From the NCBI RefSeq assembly GCF_001183985.1, contig NZ_LFZW01000001.1, positions 2,461,708-2,525,707 on the forward strand: DNA of 64,000 nucleotides, written 5' to 3'. The stretch comes from Peribacillus loiseleuriae. Lineage in GTDB: Bacteria; Bacillota; Bacilli; Bacillales; DSM-1321. Shown here in pieces: positions 57,588-64,000 of this stretch. A program made the translations under genes and the position numbers. Positions within the stretch are counted from its first letter, which is position 1. Each line of letters opens with the position of its first letter. The notes under the pieces were generated by a model. The model had not been told where the DNA came from. It did not search any database and saw only the letters and a program-made list of their open reading frames with translations.

Positions 57588-58454
57588 TTAAAAACGATTA
57601 TTCATAAACTTGAAAACACCCTCACGAGGTCCTGCATAATGAACACTTCTAGATGCCACCAATGTGGCTTTTTCTAATGCTTCAACAAATGGTTCGTTTT
57701 CATGATACCGATAATAACAATAAGCACCGTGTAATATATCCCCTGCTGCTAAAGTGTCTATGGCCTCTACTTTTGGAATGTGAATCCTTCCATGCTTGGA
57801 GTTTGAAAACCACAATGTATCGTTTTCTCCATCTGTTAGTGCAATGTTCTGTACACTTGTAGATTTTAAAAAAGTGACTAAATCTCTTTCTGGGGGAGTG
57901 CAGTTGATAGAGGCGATTATTTCATCAGCCAACGATAAGCATTCAGGAAAGTGTGATTTCCAAGAACCAGGATCCAAAATGATAGGTTTTTCAGACATTC
58001 TCGATTTTTTTAGAAAGTTAATGGATATTTCAGGAATATTGCAATCAGAAAAACAAAATGAACTTTCCATTATTAGATTTTCATAGATAGTTTCATTATT
58101 AATGGAAAACTGTTGTTGACCGCTCCAGATTGTTCGAGTGGCTTTTTGCATGTTTACCAATACACTGGATAAACTGGGTAATCGATTCTCATCTTCCGCC
58201 AGGTCTATTACCTTTATATGATAATCATCTGTCAACTCGGTTTTGATTGCCTTAGCGATCGTACTGTTTCCCAAACAGGTAATAAGAGTGGCATCCCCTC
58301 CTAAAATCGAATAAGTAATGGCTGCGTTGGCAGCAGGACCACCGATAAATGTTTGATAATCGTTCGTTTTACTTTTGAAGTTTTCAGATGGAAATTCGTT
58401 TTGGTAATACGTAATGTCTAGACCTGTTAAACCGCAAAATAAACCTTTTATCAT
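57588..58454 (-). CDS. PfkB-family carbohydrate/nucleoside kinase
   Basis: The 288-residue kinase phosphorylates a sugar or nucleoside with ATP. The N-terminal PfkB signature is YQTFIGGPAANAAITYSILG and the C-terminal one is VEAIDTLAAGDILHGAYCYY, with catalytic Asp in AAGD. Codons extend 25 residues further upstream, but the GGGAGTG ribosome site fixes ATG 58454. The substrate cannot be read; closest in style are fructose/ribokinase-like members of unknown specificity. It is alone on the minus strand between introns, and its 3' end faces the transposase fragment. Confidence 0.85.
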   Translation of the reverse strand: MIKGLFCGLTGLDITYYQNEFPSENFKSKTNDYQTFIGGPAANAAITYSILGGDATLITCLGNSTIAKAIKTELTDDYHIKVIDLAEDENRLPSLSSVLVNMQKATRTIWSGQQQFSINNETIYENLIMESSFCFSDCNIPEISINFLKKSRMSEKPIILDPGSWKSHFPECLSLADEIIASINCTPPERDLVTFLKSTSVQNIALTDGENDTLWFSNSKHGRIHIPKVEAIDTLAAGDILHGAYCYYRYHENEPFVEALEKATLVASRSVHYAGPREGVFKFMNNRF

Positions 58455-58844
58455 CTTCTTTTCACTCCCTTTACAAACAACACGAAACAAAAATTCATAG
58501 TCTACATAGATGTTTACACTTTGTTGCATACTAAAAACTTATATTTTTTCTAAAACCTGTAAATCAGTGTTGTAGTCACACTTTTTGTATTCGTCCAAAA
58601 TTCTCTCTCCAAGTCCCCACACCACTATTTTACCATGGCCGCTATAAGACACTCTCTTTTTTCGCTTATAAAATTTTCTAATGCTAAAAAAGCTTCGTTT
58701 ATGTTTTTAACAGATACATAGTCTTATGAGGTAATGGGAGTTTCAAAAAAAGGTTCTTCCTCAGCTTTTTGGTCCTTTAACTATAAGATTGTGAAGAATT
58801 ACACTTAAAGTAAAGGGTGCGTTAGTTCAAGAAAGAGTATAAAA
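58455..58844. other. 390-bp region upstream of the kinase, with a family D block
   Basis: The kinase promoter should lie here on the minus strand; TTGCAACAAAGTGTAAACAT near 58505 contains a cre-like TGTAAACAT half. AAGATTGTGAAGAATTACAC at 58786 followed by AAAGGGTGCGTTAGTT is family D, copy 5. No gene is seen. Confidence 0.35.
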
Positions 58845-58889
58845 AAAGCCTGTATCAATGATTACTCGGTAATCTAAGATATAGGCTTT
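58845..58889. terminator. terminator of the spore protein gene
   Basis: AAAGCCTGTATC (58845-58856) pairs with GATATAGGCTTT (58878-58889); an inner GATTAC/GTAATC stem extends it. On the minus strand it follows the small spore protein gene. Confidence 0.7.
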
Positions 58890-58933
58890 ATATAGGTAAC
58901 TAATTGTTCTTATATTTTACTTATGGTGGTTTT

Positions 58934-59092
58934 TTAATCCCGAATTGCTCCTGCCTCACGAGAAGTCATTGCACCTTGTCCTTCGCTTACATCTTTTTGA
59001 ATTTCTTGTTTTACTTTTTGGGCATTAGTTCCGGCACTTCCTGGTTTCATAATAGAACCCAAATTCTCATTATCTTGTTGATTCGGTTGCAT
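58934..59092 (-). CDS. small acid-soluble spore protein-like (gamma type)
   Basis: The 52-residue product begins MQPNQQDNENLGSIMKPGSA and continues GTNAQKVKQEIQKDVSEGQG. The GTNAQKVKQE motif is that of gamma-type SASPs, glutamine/asparagine-rich proteins stored in the spore core and degraded on germination. AAGGAGG fixes the start at ATG 59092 on the minus strand; ten further upstream codons are in frame but lack a ribosome site. It is shorter than usual gamma SASPs and has only one full motif, so it could be a diverged relative. Forespore (sigma-G) expression is expected but I did not identify the promoter. Confidence 0.6.
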   Translation of the reverse strand: MQPNQQDNENLGSIMKPGSAGTNAQKVKQEIQKDVSEGQGAMTSREAGAIRD

Positions 59093-59254
59093 ACAAGTCC
59101 TCCTTAATTTATTGTTTAACAATCTTATTATTTATAAAAAACACCAGGTATATCCCGAGGATTTGAACAAATTTTAATTAAAGCAAAAAGAGCTTTCGTT
59201 GAACAATTCATTGCTACGGCAGGTCTTTTTTTCTTATTAAACTAACGGGCAGGT

Positions 59255-61198
59255 GTGCGGCCGAGCCTAGGTCGTATCATATAACGGGTGGGATTCCCGT
59301 CGAGTAAGAATTAGCCATTCGCTCGTAGCGAGTCTTGGAGGGCTAAAGGTAACTTTAGTCCTTAAGCGTAGACAGTTAGGTGGCGGGCCGAAAGCCAAAA
59401 GGTTGAAGGGATTGAGCTCCATAATGTTAGTGAATCGAGAGGGCTGATGCCTTACCTGCAGCAGAAAGCTACATTTTATCCTTCGTTAAAAGGCAAGAAG
59501 GATAAAACCTCTCTGGAGTCAGAGACCTTGGCACGTTACACATTGATATGATACGGCAACTCGGGAGACCCTACCGGTCTTTTCTTCCTTTTAGAAGAGT
59601 ATGGTGTACAAGCGATAATAAGCAAGGAAACCAAATGCCGATGTAGGGAGTCGGATAGCAGCGTAGTACCAATGAAGTTGGGTAATGCCGATGGAGGAAA
59701 GGCTAGCTACCAGTTATCACCCTTATTAGGGACACATTTACTACACACAGAGGTAGGTATAATAAATGGAAACAAAACTACTAAGGATAGCAGAATTAGC
59801 AAAATCTGATCCTAAAATGAAATTTACATCTCTTGCACATCTTTTAAATAAGGAAGCATTAGTTCAATGTCATCATGAACTTCCCAATAAGAGGGCAACT
59901 GGGATCAACGGTACAACTAAAGAGCAATACGGTGAAAGTTTAGAAGAAAACATAGAGGATTTAATAAGTAGGCTTAAAAGCAAAAGTTACCGTCCTGTTC
60001 CAGTAAGGAGAATGTACATTCCAAAGCTCAATTCAAACAAGAAAAGACCATTGGGAATACCTGAACATGAAGATAAAATTGTTCAAAAAGGCATTACAAA
60101 GATACTTAATACCATTTATGAAAATGACTTTCTAGATTGTTCATTTGGATTCCGTTCAAATAGGAGTTGCCATGATGCTTTGAAAATACTGAACCACTAT
60201 ATTGAAAAGAGGTCAGTAAATTATGTAGTAGATGTAGATATTAAAGGATTCTTCGACAACGTTGACCACATATGGATAATGGAGTTCTTAAAACTGCGAA
60301 TCTCTGACCCTAACTTACTAAGAATGATTGGTAGGTTTCTTAAAGGTGGATATATGGAGGAAGGTAAGAAACACAGAACAGATAATGGTACACCGCAAGG
60401 TGGAGTGATATCTCCGGTATTAGCCAATGTGTATCTTCATTATGTCCTCGACCTTTGGTTTGAGAAAAGGGTAAGAAAACAGTGCAAAGGACAAGCATAC
60501 ATAGTGAGATATGCAGATGATTTTGTCTGTTGTTTTCAATATAAGAGCGAAGCTCAGGAATTCTTCCAATCATTAAAACTTAGATTAAAGAAGTTTAAAC
60601 TAGAGATAGCTGAGGATAAAACTAAAATTATTCCCTTCGGGAGGTTTGCGGAGAAAGATGCGAAACAAAAGGGAAATAGAAAACCAGCAACCTTTGATTT
60701 CCTAGGTTTTACACACTATTGTGGGAAGAGTAAACAGGGAAATTTTCGAGTGAAAAGGAAATCAAGCAGGAAGAAAGTCCAAGGCAAACTTAAGGAATCA
60801 AAAGAATGGTTGAAGAATAATAGAAATAAAGATATTCATATGATTATGGATAGATTTAAACGCTCACTAATAGGTTATTACAACTATTACTGCATCACAG
60901 ATAACATCCAAAGTGTAAACAAATTCAAAGACAAAATCGGATACATACTGTATAAATGGCTCAACAGAAGAAGTCAAAGGAAATCCTTTACATGGGATAA
61001 ATTCAGACTATTTCTTGATAAATATCCACTACCTTCACCAAGAGTTAAGGTCAATATATATGACTTAAGAAAAGAGATTAGCTACATTTTGTGAATGATA
61101 ACTAGGAGGAGCCGTGTGCGTGAATAGCGCAAGCACGGTTCTGTGAGGGGGGAGGAACACAATCTACCGAAAGGTAGAAAGGTTCCCTTCTACTCGAC
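59255..61198 (+). mobile_element. group II intron (class C-like), complete with RT
   Basis: 5' end GTGCGGCCGAGCCTAGGTCG, about 510 bases of ribozyme domains I-III, a reverse-transcriptase ORF in domain IV, then domain V GAGCCGTGTGCGTGAATAGC / GCGCAAGCACGGTTCT and domain VI to TCTACTCGAC. It splits a hairpin: 5' exon CTAACGGGCAGGT and 3' exon TAGCTGAATAAA would rejoin to a CTAAC/GTTAG stem. Group IIC introns prefer such stem-loops. Confidence 0.9.
59766..61094 (+). CDS. ltrA: group II intron reverse transcriptase/maturase
   Basis: The 442-residue protein needed for splicing and retrohoming of the intron. RT blocks are visible: PVRRMYIPKLNSNKKRPLGI (RT1), DFLDCSFGFRSNRSCHDALK (RT2), VVDVDIKGFFDNVDH (RT3), GTPQGGVISPVLANVYLH (RT4), the catalytic YADD in VRYADDFVCCF (RT5) and FDFLGFTHYCG (RT7). 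A maturase (X) domain with YYNYYCITDN follows. There is no HNH endonuclease, as usual for class C. The start ATG 59766 follows GGTAGGTATAATAA. No frameshift is seen, so it is probably active. Confidence 0.92.
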   Translation: METKLLRIAELAKSDPKMKFTSLAHLLNKEALVQCHHELPNKRATGINGTTKEQYGESLEENIEDLISRLKSKSYRPVPVRRMYIPKLNSNKKRPLGIPEHEDKIVQKGITKILNTIYENDFLDCSFGFRSNRSCHDALKILNHYIEKRSVNYVVDVDIKGFFDNVDHIWIMEFLKLRISDPNLLRMIGRFLKGGYMEEGKKHRTDNGTPQGGVISPVLANVYLHYVLDLWFEKRVRKQCKGQAYIVRYADDFVCCFQYKSEAQEFFQSLKLRLKKFKLEIAEDKTKIIPFGRFAEKDAKQKGNRKPATFDFLGFTHYCGKSKQGNFRVKRKSSRKKVQGKLKESKEWLKNNRNKDIHMIMDRFKRSLIGYYNYYCITDNIQSVNKFKDKIGYILYKWLNRRSQRKSFTWDKFRLFLDKYPLPSPRVKVNIYDLRKEISYIL

Positions 61199-61221
61199 TA
61201 GCTGAATAAATTAAAATATCC

Positions 61222-61253
61222 TTTACCCTGTACTATGGTACAGGGTTTATAAT
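61222..61253 (+). promoter_or_regulatory. MerR-type promoter-operator
   Basis: TTTACC (-35, 61222-61227) and TATAAT (-10, 61248-61253) are 20 bp apart, longer than the 17 normal for sigma-A. The spacer holds the palindrome ACCCTGTAC-tatg-GTACAGGGT (61225-61246). Overlong spacers with a dyad are the hallmark of promoters that MerR proteins untwist upon metal binding. Confidence 0.85.
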
Positions 61254-61271
61254 TTATATGGGGTGAATTAG

Positions 61272-61688
61272 TTGAGATATCGTATTAGTGAACTTGCTGA
61301 AAAGTGTAGTGTCAATAAAGAAACAATAAGATATTACGAAAGGGTAGGTTTACTTTCCAAACCTTCTCGTACAAATGCTGGTTATAGAATTTATCCAGAA
61401 GAAACTGTTCATCGTATGCAGTTCATTAAACGGATGCAAGACTTAGGATTTTCTTTAGCGGAAATTGACAAATTACTTGGTGTCGTTGATAAAGACAATG
61501 AACGATGTATGGATATGTATGATTTTCTAAATCAAAAAGTAGATGAAGTACAAAAGAAAATTAGCGATTTTAAAAGAATTGAACGTATGCTTATAAATTT
61601 AAAAGAATGTTGCCCTGATGAAAAATCTTTATATGAATGTCCTATTATCGATATTTTAATGAATGAAGAAAAAAATAGTAAAATGTAA
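61272..61688 (+). CDS. merR: MerR, mercury(II)-responsive regulator
   Basis: The 138-residue regulator has the N-terminal MerR helix-turn-helix ELAEKCSVNKETIRYYERVG, wing NAGYRIYPEE and a long dimerisation helix. The three Hg(II)-binding cysteines are at 79 (ERCMDMYDF), 114 (ECCPDE) and 123 (YECPI), the same numbering as in Bacillus RC607 MerR. The start is TTG 61272 after GGGGTG. It is autoregulated from the long-spacer promoter upstream. It overlaps the metallochaperone frame. No merA, merB or merT lies in the window. Confidence 0.9.
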   Translation: MRYRISELAEKCSVNKETIRYYERVGLLSKPSRTNAGYRIYPEETVHRMQFIKRMQDLGFSLAEIDKLLGVVDKDNERCMDMYDFLNQKVDEVQKKISDFKRIERMLINLKECCPDEKSLYECPIIDILMNEEKNSKM

Positions 61689-61701
61689 AGGTGGAAGAAT
61701 A

Positions 61702-62160
61702 GTGGAAGAGTGTTGTAGTAACCTAAGGGAAATAGAAAATGAAATTAACGGTGTTTGTCCATCTTGTAAAAATAAAGCTAAAAAAATCAAGTTGATTACA
61801 CTAAAATCATTGCTTAAATCCCCTGCATTAGAAACATTAAACGTTAAATCGAATCACTATTTTTGTTCAAGCAAAGATTGTGATGTAGTCTATTTTGATA
61901 CCATTAATAAAAAGTACCTTGTATCTGACATAAAGGTAGCTGTTCATCAAAAAGAGGGCTCAACAACTACACCGATTTGCTATTGTTTTGATTGGACAAA
62001 AGAGAAAGTTGAGAAACATGTAAAACAAGAACTTACCCCTAAACCTATTGAACATATCCGAGAAAATGTAAAAGAAGACAGATGTGGATGCGAAGTAAAC
62101 AATCCACAAGGAAGTTGCTGTTTGGGGAATGTTACGAAGTATATAAAAAGCCTTTCTTAA
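61702..62160 (+). CDS. CopZ-N-like iron-sulfur/zinc metallochaperone
   Basis: The 152-residue protein is cysteine-rich: CCSN at the start, CPSCKNKAKKIKLITLKSLL, YFCSSKDCDVVYFD, TPICYCFDWTKEKVEKHV and finally RCGCEVNNPQGSCCLGNVTK. The layout matches the N-terminal domain of the archaeal CopZ type, which holds a [2Fe-2S] cluster and zinc, and is common as a single protein in Firmicute mer loci. The frame opens at ATG 61663 inside merR, but GTG 61702 after AAAGGTGGA is better. It probably buffers or delivers Hg(II) or another thiophilic metal. It is translated right after merR. Confidence 0.75.
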   Translation: MEECCSNLREIENEINGVCPSCKNKAKKIKLITLKSLLKSPALETLNVKSNHYFCSSKDCDVVYFDTINKKYLVSDIKVAVHQKEGSTTTPICYCFDWTKEKVEKHVKQELTPKPIEHIRENVKEDRCGCEVNNPQGSCCLGNVTKYIKSLS

Positions 62161-62179
62161 CAAAAAGTTGTAACATAAA

Positions 62180-62397
62180 TTCTTCAACTACCATGAAAAT
62201 AAACTCCCGTAACTTCGAAAAAAGACAATACCAAAGAAGCCCCTTCTCATTCGTAAAAAAAATGGAGAGAGCCACAAATAATTGAACTATGGCTTGGATT
62301 AACTGAATTAAGAACCAGTATGGACAGTTCACTATATTTTCATTCTCTGTGGTGCAGAGGTGATTTTCCGCTGCATGGATGGCTAACGGGGGCTTAG
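62180..62397 (+). repeat. dispersed repeat family C, copy 2
   Basis: From CTACCATGAAAATAAACTCC to GCATGGATGGCTAACGGGG, matching 37341-37556 throughout. CTA flanks the CCAT...ATGG unit on both sides. It follows the metallochaperone gene where merA would be expected in many Bacillus mer operons. Confidence 0.65.
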
Positions 62398-62462
62398 TGA
62401 AAGAAGAATTTGCATGAAATACCCCTTTTTTATGCAGCTACCAGGCTTTTTTAGATTAATCC

Positions 62463-62496
62463 AGGGCACTTACTTAATGTTAAGTGCCCTTTTATT
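62463..62496 (+). terminator. terminator
   Basis: AGGGCACTTA (62463-62472) pairs with TAAGTGCCCT (62481-62490), then TTTATTTT. The 260 bp that follow hold no recognised gene. Confidence 0.75.
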
Positions 62497-62759
62497 TTAA
62501 AAATACACGAAAACAAGAGATATATAACGAAATTTTAAGAATAATAAAATTAATTGCGTTTTCATGGATAATGTTTCCGTTTTCATGAGAAATGGTTGCG
62601 CTTTCTAGGACTTTGATTAAAAAAGCTCTATATTGGATAATATAATCATAGAAACGAAATAGAAAGAAGCAAAAAAACAAAATAAGAAGCTTTTGTTATC
62701 GTTTGGGATTATTGGACTAATTTCTTTTAAAAAAATTATAGATAAAGGATGATGTAAAA

Positions 62760-62879
62760 ATGATTCTTACAATGATTAATAATCAATGGCGTATTTTTGA
62801 TACAAAAAAAGAAGCTGCAAAAGCTGTAGCAAAAGAAGTGCGTGGCTTAAAAATAAAAGACGAAACAGACAATTTGTAG
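62760..62879 (+). CDS. small protein, 39 aa
   Basis: ATG 62760 after AAAGGATGA opens MILTMINNQWRIFDTKKEAA, then KAVAKEVRGLKIKDETDNL. It is compact and charged, and its stop codon lies within the left arm of a strong terminator, which supports a real small gene. The pattern recalls small Bacillus proteins of unknown role. No partner is nearby. Confidence 0.5.
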   Translation: MILTMINNQWRIFDTKKEAAKAVAKEVRGLKIKDETDNL

Positions 62880-62908
62880 GAAATTAACTACTAAATTGTC
62901 TGTTTTTA
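62865..62908 (+). terminator. terminator overlapping the 39-aa gene end
   Basis: ACAGACAATTT (62865-62875) pairs with AAATTGTCTGT (62893-62903) and TTTTA follows. Confidence 0.8.
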
Positions 62909-62912
62909 TTTT

Positions 62913-63041
62913 GTAATAAACAAAATCGACTATAAGCGTCCCGTTAAGCCTAATGACAGGGTTCTTGTCATAGACCGCAAGCTCCATGAGATTCATCTGC
63001 TGAACGGGCTTGTATACGCCAGACACAACAGGTTAACATAA
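62913..63041 (+). pseudogene. C-terminal coding relic, unknown family
   Basis: A startless frame reads YKRPVKPNDRVLVIDRKLHE then IHLLNGLVYARHNRLT and stops at TAA 63039. It is more G+C-rich than its surroundings and clearly protein-like. I could not place it. The next 240 bp contain nothing recognised. Confidence 0.35.
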
Positions 63042-63290
63042 CGCTAGTTATTAGAAAAAATCCTTTTCGCTACTGTTTTTTAGCTATTTTAAGTGTGTTG
63101 GGCCTCATTCTTCTTTATTCTGTAACTATTACTAAGTAGTATCAATATCCTCTAGAAATTCTTATTTCGGAACGTTCGAACCTTTGCTATTACTAGGTTT
63201 TGTTCTAGTTGAGGTATCGTCAGGAAAGTGCAGATATACAACGAATACATTAAAAAGCGCTAGCTTTGGGCTATAACGGAGGTGGACTTT

Positions 63291-63647
63291 TTGATAAAAG
63301 TTTTAATCCTTGCATCCACAATACTTTTATCAATGTTGTTTGCCTGTCAATCAATTAAGGATACCTCAGATTTAGTTATACCTACTAAGGATAGTATTAT
63401 AAGCGATGGTTATCCAACAAATGAAAACGGGCAATCTTATGGTCCTAATATGGAAAACTTAATGCTTGTTGAACCTGATTTAATGTTGGCAGAAGGTGCG
63501 AACGGTGTATTAGGATATATTTATCAGCCTGAAGGTATATCTTCGCCAAGTGAGTTAGATGCATATAATAAATCATTCAAAGAATCGACACCATTATATT
63601 TACAAGATGGTAAAACGATTATTGGTACATTTTATTTTACGCATTGA
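63291..63647 (+). CDS. hypothetical lipoprotein
   Basis: The 118-residue product has a lipoprotein signal MIKVLILASTILLSMLFAC with the lipobox cysteine near 19. The frame also contains GTG 63282, but this overlaps the GGAGG ribosome site, so TTG 63291 is preferred. The mature part reads YPTNENGQSYGPNMENLMLV and ELDAYNKSFKESTPLYLQDG, then GKTIIGTFYFTH. It is likely an exported small protein. The function is unknown. Confidence 0.6.
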   Translation: MIKVLILASTILLSMLFACQSIKDTSDLVIPTKDSIISDGYPTNENGQSYGPNMENLMLVEPDLMLAEGANGVLGYIYQPEGISSPSELDAYNKSFKESTPLYLQDGKTIIGTFYFTH

Positions 63648-63704
63648 TTGTAAGTCGAAAATAAACTGAAAACATCTTTTTCAACAATAAGGGGAGGGTT
63701 CTTT

Positions 63705-63911
63705 ATGAATTATGAGTATAAAGAGAAAGTAAATAAAAATGGTAATCAATTTGTATCGATTAGGGATAAGGGTGAGAATTCCTTGTTGGAAGTAGAAAGA
63801 AAAGGGAATCAGATAGAACTAGTTACATATTGGCGTAATGAGAAAACAACCAAAATCACCATTCCAGTGGACCTGTTTGAGAAAATTTACAAGGGTATGA
63901 TCCAAGGTTAA
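63705..63911 (+). CDS. small hypothetical protein, 68 aa
   Basis: ATG 63705 follows AAGGGGAGGG, a strong ribosome site. The product reads MNYEYKEKVNKNGNQFVSIR, LLEVERKGNQIELVTYWRNE and ITIPVDLFEKIYKGMIQG, a beta-rich small soluble protein. It lies 57 bp after the lipoprotein gene in the same direction. No family is recognised. Confidence 0.55.
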   Translation: MNYEYKEKVNKNGNQFVSIRDKGENSLLEVERKGNQIELVTYWRNEKTTKITIPVDLFEKIYKGMIQG

Positions 63912-63925
63912 TAAAAAGTGTTATT

Positions 63926-63990
63926 ACATAAAGGGCGCTTTAATTGAAAAAGCAATTAAAAGGATATTCTAACCAAAGATCCTTTTTTAG
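63926..63990 (+). terminator. hairpins at the window end
   Basis: AAAGGGCGCTTTAATTGAA (63930-63948) is a GGGCGC hairpin word, followed by AAAAGGAT (63958-63965) pairing with ATCCTTTTTT (63979-63988). Confidence 0.55.
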
Positions 63991-64000
63991 TACCGATAAG

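Overview
The window looks like chromosomal DNA of a spore-forming, low-GC Gram-positive bacterium of the Bacillaceae. Evidence: A+T-rich sequence, strong AGGAGG-type ribosome binding sites with TTG and GTG starts, two THI-box (TPP) riboswitches, a perfect CcpA cre site, a spore-protein-like gene, Bacillus-type thiazole synthesis genes, and the Bacillus type of MerR. No rRNA, tRNA or CRISPR array was seen.

Layout. 0-8 kb: end of an FMN-reductase-like gene, then a catabolic block (aldehyde dehydrogenase, YciI-like protein, cysteine hydrolase, cre-controlled NCS1 permease), a twice-frameshifted malic enzyme and a formate/nitrite-type channel. 8-16 kb: mostly decay (ABC permease, Abi-like and MFS remnants), an intact esterase, an ArsR/SRPBCC pair with operator, three lipoprotein genes, and a 5'-truncated TnpB with its presumed omega-RNA. 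18-24 kb: a TPP riboswitch drives an unusual operon coding for a LuxE-like acyl-protein synthetase, a LuxC-like acyl reductase, an ABC importer of the ThiXYZ/SsuABC type and a short-chain dehydrogenase. 24-28 kb: a second TPP riboswitch drives tenI-thiO-thiS-thiG-thiF. 29-31 kb: a GC-rich ThDP-dependent 2-keto-acid decarboxylase. 31-34 kb: relics (DUF4097, Tn3 transposase, a ferredoxin with an in-frame UGA, a GH18 spore hydrolase). 34-37 kb: rifampicin-phosphotransferase-like gene. 37-45 kb: small genes and many broken ones (ArsR, GrpB twice, resolvase, HU) among dispersed repeats. 45-48 kb: SUV3-like helicase. 48-53 kb: M20 amidohydrolase, glyoxalase-like protein and sulfonate-type ABC importer. 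53-56 kb: a two-gene AbiGi/AbiGii-like abortive infection module. 56-61 kb: two copies of one group II intron, one lacking most of its ORF and one with a full reverse transcriptase, around a PfkB kinase and a spore protein gene. 61-62 kb: merR and a cysteine-rich metallochaperone.

The thiamin region is the functional core. One riboswitch operon makes the thiazole half. The other couples an importer to what reads as a carboxylate-to-alcohol reduction chain: LuxE activates, LuxC reduces to the aldehyde, the SDR reduces to the alcohol. I infer salvage of an oxidised thiamin fragment (pyrimidine carboxylate, thiazole acetate or thiamin acetate). This is the best candidate for an undescribed system here.

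The rest of the window shows heavy genome erosion. I count about 20 broken genes or relics. At least five families of short dispersed repeats occur, many built around a hairpin with a GGGCGC-like loop. These hairpins are also where both group II introns and a ~200 bp element lie. All calls are read by eye from sequence and motif memory; no search was run.
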